A stretch of 64,000 nt of DNA from Elymus sibiricus (taxonomy: Eukaryota; Streptophyta; Magnoliopsida; Poales; Poaceae). The notes beneath the pieces are model-generated. The model had not been told where the DNA came from. It was given only the letters and a program-made list of their open reading frames with translations, and made no database searches. Position 1 is the stretch's first letter, and the number at the start of each line of letters is the position of its first letter. Position numbers and translations under genes: made by a program. Where the stretch lies: the NCBI GenBank assembly GCA_039707655.1, contig CM077666.1, positions 243,194,166 through 243,258,165 of the forward strand, written 5' to 3'. This document shows positions 46,621 through 58,997 of the stretch, one piece after another.

Positions 46621-49600
46621 GCACTTGCTGGGTAATGCCCGGCCTCGGGTAATCGACACGACGCAGTCCTACCTTGGCTCAGCAGAGAGATCAACACGCC
46701 GGTCTAAATCCTAAGTGCGAAGGGGTCTTGGGCCATCGCCCTTTGCACTCCTGCACGTTGCATGGCTGGTCGGGGCCTAGGTGCGACACTGTATACACAA
46801 GTGACGTAACTAGCCCACCCCAACAATCAGGCCGCATCTCTGAGCTGTGACGTCTGAAGAGCTTTCGGCTGATACATACGACATAGAGGGTCCCATAACC
46901 TTTATCCCACGTGGTGGTAGTGCGTATAGGGCCAACAACCCACTCAGATCAAATACCCAAATCCATTAGGCGTATTTAGTAACTCGCGGAGACGATCAGA
47001 CTACCTGTCGCTCCGACTTAGTAACACACGGATCACGATCAGCGTGGTCTCCGCCTGCCCTGTCGTTCCGCCACAATAATCTCTCGCGGGTACCCTCCTG
47101 GCAAACCCGACTTCACATTTCCCCGCGGGTACCCCTCCGGGTCGACCCGCCTGTAACAAAGGTCAAAGTAACCGTGTGTCCAAGTATCGAGAAGGAATCC
47201 GAGGAATCACCCTCAATGGATCCCCACTCGAGGAGTTGCACGACGGAAGCTTTATCGGAAGTGATGAAAGAGGAATCACCCTCGATAACACCAAACTAGA
47301 TAGCTATTCTACAGAGGCATCATCGGAAGTGAGATAAGAGGTATCACCCTCGGCACTCGATGTCAGCTCTGCGGAGACGAGCAACTTAGGGGGTGTGTGG
47401 TGATGTGTTGTTCTCATCCCGCTCGATCACATCGATCCGGACACATGTACTAAAGTGGGGCAACTACAGCAAGGAAGAGGGGTCACAGATGGTTTACCAT
47501 CCAACCTATACTAAGCATCTCGGATAACAGGCAGGTATCAATAACAGTTACAAGAACAGGCTATGCATCAGAATAGGATAAAGCAAAGCAGTAGCAATTT
47601 TCTAATGCAAGCAGGACGGAGAAGGAATAGGTGATATAGGCATGCGTCAAGGGGGGTTGCTTGCCTGGAAGCTCTGCTGAGAGCGGCTGGTTGTCTGAAG
47701 GCTGCTCGTCTGGAGCGTAGTCGTACTCAACTGCGTCGGCGGCGGTCTCGGCGTCTATCGGGAGAGAAGGAGGGGGAAGAAACAATAAATTCATGCCAAC
47801 AAATGTAATCACTATGCATGACATGCCTAAATGATGTGGAGAGGTGATATAATGCCTATCTAACTGCTTTAGTTAATTTAGGAATTTATTCTGATTTATT
47901 TTATTAAAGTCATGCACTATTCATTTATCGAAATCGGGCAAAAAGTTCCATGTTCAGTATGTTAGAGGGGTGTGGCAGGTATGTGGGTGGCATATTCGGA
48001 TTCTTCATATTTTTCTGATCGTTTTTCATATATAAATTATTTTCATCCGAGTTACGGTTTATTTTATATGATTTTTCAAAGTTTTAATCATTTTATGGAT
48101 TTTCTGGAATTATTTAATTTATTAAAATCCGAATTATCCAGAATAGTGTTAGGTGACGTCAGCATGATGTCATGATGACGTCAGCAGTCCACAGACCGAC
48201 TGACCAGTCAAACCTGACCAGTGGGTCCCACTGGTCAGTGACTGTGCTAATTAACAATGGTTAATTTAACTAAAATAACCTAACTAACTTGTGGGACCCA
48301 TCTGTCAGTGGCTATACTAATTAACAGTTTAATTTAAATTTTAATTAGTTTAACTTAATCGGGTGGGGCCCGCATGTCAGTGGCTGGGCCGGCCCAGTCA
48401 GCACAGTTGACTGGGTCAACCCAGTCAACTGGACCCACGGGCCCACCAGTCGGCCTCATAGGAGGCAGCCACGTGGGCGCCACGTCGGCGTCGCCGGAGT
48501 GTCGCCGGCGACGACCATTTCCACGGCGGAGCTTGCCGGATTTGGCCGGAATCTCGCTACGGTGGTCCGTTCGGTGCGTGCTTAGGCTCGTTCGATCGGG
48601 CGTTCAACGCCGCATCCATCTACGGTGGCGGCGCAGCCGGAAACGGCCGAAAACTACGGTGGCGAGCGGCGAGGCGGACGCGGGAGTTCGGCCATGTGCG
48701 GGATCGGCGCTAGAGACTACGGCGAGGCGAGCTAATGGGCGCGTTGGACTCGTACGGATGCGCGGAGCACGAAGCCGTGCTCGGACGCCCACGGCAGTGA
48801 CTACATCGACGGCGGCGAGCTCGCGGCGGAGCTGCGTTCGGGCGGCGATGGCAGCGGCGGCTACGGCTACGGGGAGAGGCCGGAGAGAGGGGGGGAAGAC
48901 GGCGACTGCTCACCGGGCCCTGCAGGTGTGCTTAAGTGGGCTCGGGGAAGCTCGTTGTCGCCGGAATCGTCGCCGGAGTTGCGGTGGCCGAAGGTTGAAG
49001 ACGGGCTCATGGGGCTCATTGCGGCGTCTCCGAGCTCCGACGAGTCGGTGCAGCCGACGTAGACGAGGACGGGGAGGTCCTACGGCATGTCGGCGACTCA
49101 TGGGGAGGCCAGTGGCCGCGGGATCGAGCGGTGGCGGCGACGGCATCTCGGCTGATGTGCGAGACAGAGAGAGGCGAGGCGAGTGAGGGGCGAATGGGGT
49201 AGGCTAGGGTTTCGAGGAGGGCGCGAGCAGCTCGGGGATGGTCTTATCCACGACGGGGAGGCGCGGGATGGCCGACAGCGCGGCGCTCGGCGCTCGGATG
49301 CGCGCGCGCGCCGACGCGTGCGAGAGGAGGACGACGACCGCCGTGGTGGGCTGGGCCGGCTACTGTTCGACTTAAGCCCAGCCGCACAGTAAGTTCTTCT
49401 CCTTTTTCTTTTTCTTTTCTGTTTTCTGTCTTTTCTTCTGTTTTGTAAATTGTTAGACCACTTAATGACTTTTGTAAAATATGTGACTTGGTTCAAATAT
49501 TACAACGCAATATTACCTACCACCAGAAATTGGTTTGAATATATTAGGATTTCATTTGCAATTTTATTAAATAAAATGGGATTAAATATTGTTGTTTGGC

Positions 49601-49862
49601 TACTGTTTTAGGATGTTAGACCCATCTAGGGGTTTTAGGTGATGTTGTTTTTCTTAACACCATTAGTATGGATTATTTGCTATTTAATGAACATTTTAGT
49701 TTTCAAGTTTGAACAACTTTTATTTTCACTTTAAATTTGAATTTTAATTTGAATTGGAATTTGAAATGAGATATGATGCAAATGATGATCAAGCACTGTT
49801 AATCATGGTTACTTGGCATTATCAGAAGGTGATCACTGTAGCTATTACATGGGGATGTTACA
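46621..49862 (-). repeat. 5' LTR of element 2, 3' end deleted
   Basis: It corresponds to 39738-42977 of the 3' LTR. It keeps exon B (47665-47754) but has lost exon C. It ends GATGTTACA at 49862, followed by CCTAG. Confidence 0.93.
47665..47754 (-). other. LTR-embedded exon B (element 2, 5' LTR), 90 nt
   Basis: Same acceptor and GC donor as the 3' LTR copy. The encoded peptide differs at one position (DAVEYDY against DAAEYDY). Confidence 0.5.
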
Positions 49863-49867
49863 CCTAG
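49863..49867. repeat. Target site duplication, right copy (CCTAG)
   Basis: Directly follows GATGTTACA of element 2 and matches 38888-38892. Confidence 0.9.
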
Positions 49868-50320
49868 TTATCTGCTTTGGTAGCCTTCCATACAGGAAAA
49901 TGCCTCCTAGTGCTTCCACTGAGCCTTGGTAGTTCGCTACTGCTCCGGAACACATGGATTGACCGACATGTATCCTTCTTTACTCATGTGTCTGTCCCTA
50001 CAGGGAAATGTCACGCGTCGTTACTGGAGTCCTGATAGCTTGCTATAGCCCAGTACACACACTGATGACCGACACGTTCATTGCTGGGTTACCTATGTCT
50101 GTCCCTGTATGTTTGTGCCACCTTGGTTTATGACTAGTCACGTCGACCCGGGTTCTCTGTCATATGGATGCTAGCGACATAATCATATACGTGAGCCAAA
50201 AGACGCAAACGGTCCCGGCCAAGGTAAAGGCGGCAGCCGTGAGTTACCGTGCGTGAGGCCGCAAAGTGATATGTTGTGTTACATGCTAGATCTGTGTGAC
50301 TTAGGATCGGGGTCCCGACA
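49868..50320 (+). repeat. 3' LTR of the old gypsy element, second part
   Basis: Continues the LTR interrupted at 38892 and ends GGGGTCCCGACA at 50320, giving TG...CA ends and a total of about 4.06 kb, close to the other LTRs here. Contains phrases such as GAAATGTCACGCG usual near Triticeae gypsy LTR ends. Confidence 0.75.
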
Positions 50321-51414
50321 AGTTGATACCCTGCTCCATCTCAAAAACAAAAAAACAACTGCGCGAGGTGCTGGGTCCCTGGTGTCAGTCGCTCGTTGGG
50401 TAATTCTCTCGCTTATTGACTACGTTGACAATGGCGTGGGACCCAGATGTCAAACCATTAGGAGGAAGCATTTTTTTGGCTTGTAATAAGGAGGCACTTG
50501 CTTGCATACTGCCATGACCCTCATGGGTCCCTACTGTCATCCTCTCCACATACAGTCATCTCCTGATTCCTCTCAGTCGTTGACCATGTTGACAATGCCA
50601 GACGGCGGCACCGCGGCGAGCGAACCAAGGCGGAGGATGACGGCGAAGCCTTGGACGGGAGCGAACAGGAGCCGTGGAAGATGCGGCAGTGTAGTCGCAG
50701 ACTCGCAGGCAGAGGGGAGTACGAGGATTGACTGGTTCGGGTGCGGGTGTGGGTTGGGACTGACGTCACCGGAGAATAACAGGATGTGTGGGGGAGTAGA
50801 GGGATGTACTGGCCAACGTTTGACGATACGGTGGGCGGCAATGGGTGGCCAGAGGCGCAGCCATCTGTGGGGAGGCGAGTGCAGGCGGGACCGATGGCAT
50901 GGTTTCGTTTGGGCGTCTGGAGGAAAAAGACAAGAGATAGAAGAAACACGACAGATGTTGGATGTCAATCCAATGGCTTGCAGGCAGAATCGTTTGTTGA
51001 CTAAGTCGACACCACCTTTGATAGGCTTTTTCCTTGTGGATCCCAAATGTCAGAATCCAAATCTGTCACAGCGATGCAGCCTTTCTTATTAGGAATTACA
51101 GCCCATTAGGTGTGCTATCTCAAAATAAGTTTGTGGGTGCTGGCGGGCGCTAAGCACTTGGGTTCTGTAATGCACAATGAGCTCAAGGAGCCGGCGAGAG
51201 TGATGTTATTTCCCTTGGTTGGGATTTGTTACAATATTTCTCTCTTAATTAAAGAAATGGCAAGCCATTTGCCTTGTTTCAAAGAAAATATGACAGCCAT
51301 AGCCGAGTAGAAAAGGGCAACAACATCTAACTCCAGCTTACAAACTGTACAAAAGCACGAGGGTTAATTGTTCATCAGGTTTAGACAAAACCCAGATTGA
51401 AAAGGCAACAACAT
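50321..51414. other. Unclassified low-copy-looking DNA, no gene
   Basis: Contains GTTGACAATG phrases (50426 and 50589) and a GC-rich part at 50590-50900 with only short frames. A perfect palindrome AAATGGC/GCCATTT lies at 51255-51270. The 19-base phrase AAAAGGCAACAACATCTAA occurs at 51400-51418, overlapping the F-box stop codon, and nearly identically at 51311-51330. No gene identified. Confidence 0.5.
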
Positions 51415-53133
51415 CTAAATGCAGTAGTGTTTTTGGCAGTCACGATCAAATGGATCGGTCAGATCCATAAAATGAACATCCCGGGTCCTAAAATTTAATG
51501 GAATATGACCACAAGATGATGTAAAAAGAAGACTGGCACGTTCAGAAGCCCATTTGTCCACCTGAAACTTCTTTTTTTTGCTCTTCGACATATCCATCCG
51601 TCAAAACTTCATTGTTAATAAATTTAAGCCTGATGGACAATAGTACCCTCGCATTCAGCAGGAAGAATGTGACAAATCTAGTGTTTGCATGGCTGGCTAC
51701 ATATCCTTCCAGCGTTATTGTCTTCAAACGAATGTCACGAGAACTGAGAAAATCCCGGTGCTTATGATGCCAATGATTGGTTATACCTTTTGTACCCCGT
51801 CCTGCTACCTAAATAGACATGAAGATTGAAAACAGTTAAGGTCTAAAAAAAAGAGTATGTCAAAAGATCAACAACTGAACGGTTAATTCTAGCACACTAT
51901 ATATGGGCTTCCAATGTGCGTAAATCATCACCTTTATATACAACTTCTCCAGACATGGAAAGCATTGCAACAAGCCAATAATCTTGTTTAGATCACAAGT
52001 ATTCATACTGATATATAAGATCTTGACAGAATCCAGCACCACTGATAGGCTATCCATGGACAAACTCTTCATTGAGCATAGAACATAATATTAGTACAAA
52101 AAGTGTACTCCAAGATGGTATAAAACTTATGTGCACAAATGAAAAATGCAGCTTATGATTACAAAAGTGTAGATGATAATATATAGTACCTGGATAACTG
52201 TGGAGCCAAACACCATCTTGAAATGATCACAGAGATCATGAATTACACCTAAGGTCTCCAGTTTAGGCGCAGAGACGACAGTTATTTGCGAAGGTAAATA
52301 ACAAGAATCAAGGATCAACCTTTGAAGTGAAGGGGCATCCTCGATGGTGAGCTCCCCTACATCAAAAGAAATTCCAATTCTTACAAGGTTAGACGACTTT
52401 ATTCGGGGACAACCGATTTTAACTGTCAAAAGAAGCACTAAGCATTCCAGGGCAGGGCAACTAGATTGGATGATGTTGTGCAGTGAGGCCTCCGACATAC
52501 GAACCACCAGAAGTGAAAGTTTTTTGAGAAGTGGGAGTCGAAGCTTTTGTACCAGATTGTTTGGTAGTTTGCATAGGGCAAAGGTGGCGGTGTGGAGAGA
52601 GGAGGAAAACCGCGAGATGGACATCGGTGCTGAGGGCACAAGTACATGGCGTTCGGAATGTGGTATGTGATTTATGTGGGAATAGTAGAACTCAAGCAGC
52701 AGGAGTTTTTTGAATTCAGGGGATTTCAGCCAGGCGTCCACCGTGCCGGGCATGCACAGGTAGCATGCCGGGATGCAGAGGCGTTGAACGGAGCCCTGGT
52801 GGGAGGAGATGATGGCTCTGGGGAGTTCAAAATCATTGAATAGAGATAGTCCACGACAGTCGAGATTAAGAGGCGCGGTGTGCCATAGAGGGCACCACCG
52901 AGATGCGAGGACTTGGGTGCGGCAGCAATCCTTGGTGGGGAGAAGCGAGATGATCTCCCCAAGGATGGCGTCCGGGAGATCACTGATGCGGTCCGCCCGA
53001 GATTCTTCGGGTTCCTCAGATCCAGGGTGGAGGCTCGCCGCTTCTCCCCGTGCCACCGGGTGCGGGATCTACAACCGGACGTCACCGCTTGTGGGAGCCT
53101 CATCTTCTTGGCGATGGGGCCAGCCGACTCCAT
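51415..53133 (-). pseudogene. F-box/LRR/FBD protein gene, frameshifted
   Basis: Exons on the minus strand: 53133-52190, about 52072-51932 and 51808-51415. The F-box is ADRISDLPDAILGEIISLLP followed by RTQVLASRW; LRR-like text follows (SCPALECLVLLL, PSLQRLILDSCYLPS) and an FBD-type end (LKTITLEGYV, FVTFFLLNARVL, FMDLTDPFDRD). Such proteins are SCF ubiquitin-ligase substrate receptors. The family's usual N-terminus (MESAGPIAKKMRLPQAV, ATG at 53133) is in a different frame from the F-box, and a TAG precedes the F-box frame. In the last exon an A8 run (51572-51579) shifts the frame; seven A would keep FBD open. The acceptor of exon 2 is not canonical. Donors at 52189 and 51931 and the acceptor before 51808 look good. 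Probably a pseudogene; a sequencing error at the A8 run is possible. Confidence 0.85.
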
Positions 53134-53210
53134 TTTCCTTGCAAGCACCGCGTCGAGCTCACGGGTTTGAGGAGAGTAGCGAAAGACGAGCCTTGTTAAG
53201 GGCGGCTGGG

Positions 53211-53337
53211 GTTTTCTGTAGGAGTGAGGAAGAAGGGGAGCAGGGTTTTTTTGTAGGAGTGAGGAAGAAGGGGAGCGGGGGTTTTCTGTAGGAGTGAGGT
53301 GAGGAAGAAGGGGATCGGGGGTTTTCGGTAGGAGCGA
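53211..53337. repeat. ~36-base tandem repeat upstream of the F-box gene
   Basis: About 3.5 units of TTTTCTGTAGGAGTGAGGAA-type sequence ending AAGGGGAKCGGGG. The third unit carries a small GAGGT duplication. Confidence 0.85.
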
Positions 53338-53340
53338 GCT

Positions 53341-55328
53341 GCAGTGAAGTGGGAGCAAGGAGGAAGAAGGGCTTTTTGGGAGTGCCCCTCTTCAAGTAAT
53401 ATGGGCTTTTCCTACAAAAATATGGGATTTAAGATGAATTGGCTATTGTACTGGTCGGTCTTAACACTAGAGACAGCCCTTTAGAGACACTCTCCAGCTC
53501 TCTAGCTCTCCAGCTTATGGCCCATTCACAAAAAAAAGAGACGCACTCTAGCTTATGGCTCCTGCTCGGTAACCTTTTTCAACTTGAAAAAAAACTTATG
53601 GCTCTTGCTCGGGCCTGCTTAACATCCACCAAATTAGCGGGTGCGGTACTGCATGCAGACACTCACACTGGTCGTAGTGCGGCACAAATGAGGCATCAAA
53701 TAATAGGCCCACAATATAGATTCTAAAGGTTCACACGCTAGTCAACATTCACATTAAACTAAGCTTCACAAGATACAGTATGCATACTAGCTAACATTGA
53801 CAAGCACATAAGTTCAGCATGTTTATGCATCTCAATGATTCACCAGACTATAACCAAGACAAAGTTATGAGAAGGTGTAGAAATCAAGAAAAAACGAATG
53901 ATGCTTCTCTGAGCAAAGGGCCTCCCTACGCACGCATTAATTTCCTGGGCATGCTTCTTTCTTTTCAATGTTGAGTGCACTTTGAGCATGTTGGCAACTC
54001 CACAGCTAGATCGCTGGCTCATCTTGCAATTGATGCTGACACATTGCAGCAAACAGAGGAGGTAATAGAGATCACTCAACATCAGACCATTTTGTGCAGT
54101 TCCACTGAAATCATCTTCATTGTCTTGAATGTGAAAATATAGGATAACAATAGCTGTACTTAAACGGTGTTGCAAAACAGTAGCACATATCAATAGCTCG
54201 GCATGACAAAACACGATCATCTGGATGAAGGGATACTGACCTGCGTGAGGAAGATTATCCACAATTTTATAAGTGGTTAGTTGATTTCCACCTTGGGGTC
54301 TCATCTCATGCCATGGAGGAAATTCGATCCAATCGATCAGTGCAATTCCTTCCGTCTGGCTGTAGAAAATTTGTCCGACTCACCTCAATATCTTTTTTGT
54401 GCAATTCCACTAAAATTATGCACCGCTGTTTGCATGACCCCTACTCGCCGGCCAGGCCATCTATGACTCGGTCTCTTTTATCTTGCGTTGACGGGGCGGC
54501 TACAGTGCTTGTTCGCTCCTCCACACATGACAGGCTCGTTCCACACTGCGATCAGCAAGTCAGCGTACGAATAAGCTAATTTCATCTTGCGTTGGTCATT
54601 CTACCTAGTCACGAATGTTGGAATACCTCAAGCACCGTGAGGTTGGCTGACAGCAGGTAGATGCAGCCATCTAATTTTGTGCGATTCTACTAAAATTGTG
54701 GTTTGTGCTTCTGTTTGCACAAATAGAAACCACATGGAGATAGACAACCCTGTTTGCAGAAATATGTGATAGGGTTATTTAAGCAGTGTCATTTTTTTTT
54801 TGCTGTGGCATATGATTAATAGCAGCATCTCATATGTTATCAATGGCATTACATTGACAGTACGAAAAAGTGCCATTAACTAAGAAGTGCAATCACATCA
54901 GATCAACACGGGCACTAGATTAACGGGGGCTTAGATTAACATGCATAACAATTGCATTATAACTCTGTGATGACAGTAGCACATGATCAGTAGCTACGTG
55001 CACGGTTAACAAGAACGATCGTTCTAACAAAGGGTGATATGGAAAGGAGAAATACATCATCGTGTCAACCAAATGTGCAATTAAATTTGTGCAGTTCCAC
55101 TAAGATGAAGCTATGTTACCGGCGTGAGATTTAAGTGTAACACCCCAAAACACTCTTCATGGGAAATAAAGCAAGACAGAAGCATTTCATAAAACGGTGG
55201 TGGCATTGCTTCAATTTATCAATGGCAATAGATTGACAACAACATTACTTAAGATTGACATCACATTAATAGTGGCATTGTTTCCTTTTACCAGATATTA
55301 GATTAACAGTTGCAGTAAGGGCATAGGG
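53341..55328. other. Intergenic DNA between F-box gene and solo LTR
   Basis: No gene recognised. A 154-codon frame on the minus strand (54304-53840) has no motif and is probably chance. A 25-base phrase, TTTGTGCARTTCCACTAAAA, is repeated at 54091, 54396, 54676 and 55086 in the same orientation. Poly-purine and ATTAACAGT/CATTACATTGACAGT words are scattered between 54830 and 55320. Confidence 0.5.
55324..55328. repeat. Target site duplication of the solo LTR, left (TAGGG)
   Basis: TAGGG directly precedes TGTAACATCCCC and is repeated at 59373-59377. Confidence 0.9.
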
Positions 55329-57400
55329 TGTAACATCCCCATGTAATAGCTACAGTAATCACCTCTTGATAATGCCATGTCATCATGATTAACTATGCTT
55401 GATCATCATTGCATCATATCTCATTTCAAATTCCAATTCAAATGGAAATTCAAATTTAAAGTGAAATATAAAAGTTGATCAAATTGAAAACTAAAATGTT
55501 CATTTAATAGCAAATAATTCATAACTAAATATGTTTAGGAAAACAACATCACTAAAATTGCCTAAGTAACTCCATCAACCTAAAACAGTAGCTAACAGCA
55601 CCATTTTAATACCATTTTATTTAATAGATTTACAAATGAAATTATATTTTAGCCAAACCAATTTCTGGTGATAGAGAATATTGCACTGCAATATTGGGAC
55701 CAAGTCACACATTTTATAAAATTCATTTAGTAGCCTAACAATTTGCAAAACAGAGTAAAGAAAAGAAACAGAGAAAGAAAAAGGAAAAGGCTTACCGTTT
55801 ACTGTGCCTATGGGCCGCGAGTGCACAGTGTCTGGCGGCCCAGCCCAGCCGAGCCATCTCCTTCCTCCCGCGCTGTCGCGCGCGCACGCCGACACGGCGC
55901 CGCCTGTCGCGCTGTCGGCCATCCCACCACTCCCCGGCGCCGTTAAGTCCACCCCCGAGCCGCTCTCCCCTCCCCCGAAACCCTAGCGCCCCTATTCCCC
56001 TCTCCCTCGCTCGACTCTCTCCTCCCCTCTCTGTCCCGACGACGTCGCCACCGTCTTCGCTCGATCCCGCGCCCACCGTCACCGTTCGGCCTCGCCGAGA
56101 TGTCGTGAAGCTCCGCCGCCCTCCGCTGCGTTGCCTGGGCCAAGCCACTGGAGACGACGGGCTCGGCATTGGGCGGATCGAGCCGCCCGCTTCTTCTCGG
56201 GTTCCGGCGAACTCCGGCCATCCCCGACCCCTCTGCAGCTACTAATCCCCCCACCGGCTTTCCGTAGCCTCCTGATGAGCTGCGCCGTCTTCTTCCCCTC
56301 TCCCCGGCCTCTTCCCGTTGCCGTAGTGGCCGCATTGGAGATGCCCGATCGCTCCTCCGCCCGCCTCGTCGCCGGCGAGGCTCCGATGACCAAATGGTCT
56401 GGAACTCGTGCCCGTTAGCCTCGCCCGCGCGCGTAGGCCTCGCCTCGCTGTTTAGATCGCCCGCGCGCGCTCCGCCTCGCTGTTCCCGTATAGCTCCCGA
56501 AACCGCCGCCGTCGTCGTACCAGTCGATCCCGACCACCGCAGCCCGCGGGACCACCGCCGTTCGACGCGGCGTGAAGTGGCCGTTCCAGAGCATCAAACC
56601 GCGACCGAAATGACGCACTACAGACGAAATCCGGGCTCGCCGGAGTTGAGCCACCGCGGACGAGCTCGCCGGCGTGCTCCGGTGGCCGGCGCTGACCTGG
56701 CCAGCTGGGCCCCACCGCTTGTGCCACTGACCGCGGGCCCCGCGGGCCCCGTTGACCCGGTCCACTAGCTGACGTGGCACCCGTAGTGGATGACATGTGG
56801 GTCCCGCGCGATTAAACGGTTTTAATTAAAATAGATAATATGTTAATTAATTAATTAATTTTAACGCTAATTAGTCACTGACAGTAGGTCCCACCACCCT
56901 AATTAACCTAATTTAGTTAAATTAATACCTAATTAACTACTGTGAGGCTGACCAGTGGGACCCACTAGTCAGATTGACCAGTCCACCGTACTATTGACCG
57001 CTGACATCAGCAATGTGTCATGCTGACGTCACCTTTTACTATTCTGGATAATTCGGAATTTAATAATAAAAATAATTCCAGAAAATCATATAAAATAAAC
57101 TGTAACTCGTATGAAAATAATTTATATATGAAAACGATCAGAAAAATATGAAGAATCCGAATATCCTACCCACATACCTGCCACACCCCTCTAACATACC
57201 GAACATGGAACTTTTTGACTGATTTCGATAAATGAATAGTACCTAACTTTAATAAAATAAATCCAAATAAATTCCTAAATTAACTAAAACATTTAGTTAG
57301 GCAGTAAAACACCTCTGCATATCATTTAGACATGTCATGCATAGTGATTGCATTTTTACCGTGAATTTATTCTTTCTTCCCCCTCCTTATATCCCGCTAG

Positions 57401-57490
57401 ACGCCGAGACCGACGCCAACGCAGCAGAGTTCGACTACACGCCCGACGAGCAGCCTACTGACGACCAGCCTCTCTCAGCAGAGCTTCCAG
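57401..57490 (+). other. LTR-embedded exon B (solo LTR), 90 nt
   Basis: Preceded by a pyrimidine-rich TTCTTTCTTCCCCCTCC...CCCGCTAG acceptor and followed by a CCAG|GCAAGC donor of the GC-AG class. It encodes DAETDANAAEFDYTPDEQ then PTDDQPLSAELP. Its last base G completes an Asp codon with exon C. Confidence 0.55.
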
Positions 57491-58997
57491 GCAAGCAAAC
57501 CCCCTTGACGCATGCCTATATCACCTATTCCTTCTCCCTCCTGCTTGCATTAGAAATTGCTACTGTTTTGCTTTATCCTACTCTGATGCATAGCCTGTCC
57601 TTGTAACTGCTATTGATACCTGCCTGTTATCCAAACTGCTTAGTATAGGTTGGATGGTAAACCATCTATGGCCTCTCTCATTTGCTGTAGTTGCTCCGCT
57701 TTAGTATCTGGGCCCCAAACGATGTGATCGATCGGGCTGAAAATAGCACATCACCGCACACCCCCTAAGTTGCTCGACCCTGCAGAGCTGGCATCGAGTG
57801 CCGAGGGTGATACCTCTTATCCCACTTCCGATGATGCCTCTGTAGAATAGCTACCCGGATGTATGTTATCGAGGGTGATTCCTCTTTCATCACTTCCGGT
57901 AAAGCTTCCGTCGTACAACTCCTCGGGTGGAAATCAATCGAGGGTGATTCCTCGGATTCCTCCCCGATACTTTAAACACACGGTTACTTTGACCTTTGAC
58001 ACAGGCGGGTCGACCCCGAGGGGTACCCGCGGCGGAAATGTAAAGTCGGGTTGGCCCCAAGGGTGCCCGCGAGAGAACAATGCTAAAGACGGGAAAGTAC
58101 CAAGAGTACCCGCGAGTGATATCAAGTCGGAGCGACAGAAACTCTGATCGTCTCTGCGAGTTACTAAATACGCCTAACGGAACAGGGTATTTGATCTGAG
58201 TTGGCCAATGGCCTATACGCACTACCACCACGTGGGATAATGGTTTAATGGGGCCCTCTACGTCGTATGTATCAGCCAAAAGCTCTTCAGACGTCGCAGC
58301 TCAGAGATGCGGGCTGATCGTTGGGGTGGGCTGGTTACGTCACTGGTGTATTCAGTGTCGCGCCTGGGCCCCTACCAGCCACGCAACGTGCAGGAGTGCG
58401 AAGGGCGATGGCCCAAGACCCCTTCGTGCTTAGGATTTAGACCGGCGTGTTGACCTCTCTGCTGAGCCTAGGTAGGACTGCGTCGTGTCGATTACCCGAG
58501 GCCGGGCATTACCCAGCAAGTGTGTCCGGCCAGATGTAATCGAGCGTGTTGGGTAACAGTAGTGCACCCCTGCAGGGAAGTGATCTATTCGAATAGCCGT
58601 GTCCACGGTAACAGGACGCTCGGAGTTGTATCCTGATCCATTACAACTACAAATTGATGATGATACATATTAAATTGTTATTACTGCTCTCGGGGTCGCT
58701 TTCTCGCAGGGAGACGAGGAAGGATCTTAGGGCATTGCTATTATACAACCACTTGTATGCTACCATATTCTACTCTCTTCTAATGCTGCAAGATTGCTTG
58801 AAGATGCTAGTCTTCGATAGGCTAGGCTTCTCCTCCTCTATTCTGGCATTCTGCAGTTCAGTCCAAAGATATAGCCCCATTCATTTGATACCTATGCATA
58901 CTTAGTATAGTTCTGATGTCAGTCTTGCGAGTACTTTGGATGAGTACTCACGGTTGCTCTGCTATTCTTTCCCCATACCCATTTGATGATACATCAG

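Larger units (their letters stand above)
38893..49862 (-). mobile_element. Element 2: second chromovirus copy, gag/5'LTR junction deleted
   Basis: Minus order: truncated 5' LTR 49862-46621, partial gag and pol 46620-43014, PPT 42990-42978 and complete 3' LTR 42977-38893. Perfect CCTAG duplications flank it, so both outer ends are original. The 3'-most ~845 bp of the 5' LTR, the PBS, the leader and the N-terminal half of gag are missing. The gag text GGCCTTGGCG joins directly to the LTR text CACTTGCTGGG at about 46620. It inserted into the 3' LTR of the older plus-strand gypsy. Confidence 0.95.

Noticed and set aside
50502..51092. 196-codon frame upstream of the old LTR end
   Set aside because: No motif; overlapping frames of similar length occur on the other strand, so I could not support a gene.
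53840..54304. 154-codon frame on the minus strand
   Set aside because: No recognisable motif, no splice or regulatory context, in AT-rich intergenic DNA; consistent with chance.
55740..55800. Strong splice donor (GTAAG plus pyrimidines) on the antisense strand of the LTR, also seen as GTAAGT in other copies
   Set aside because: Position is conserved but no matching antisense acceptor or coding exon could be identified. It may only reflect the purine tract in sense orientation.
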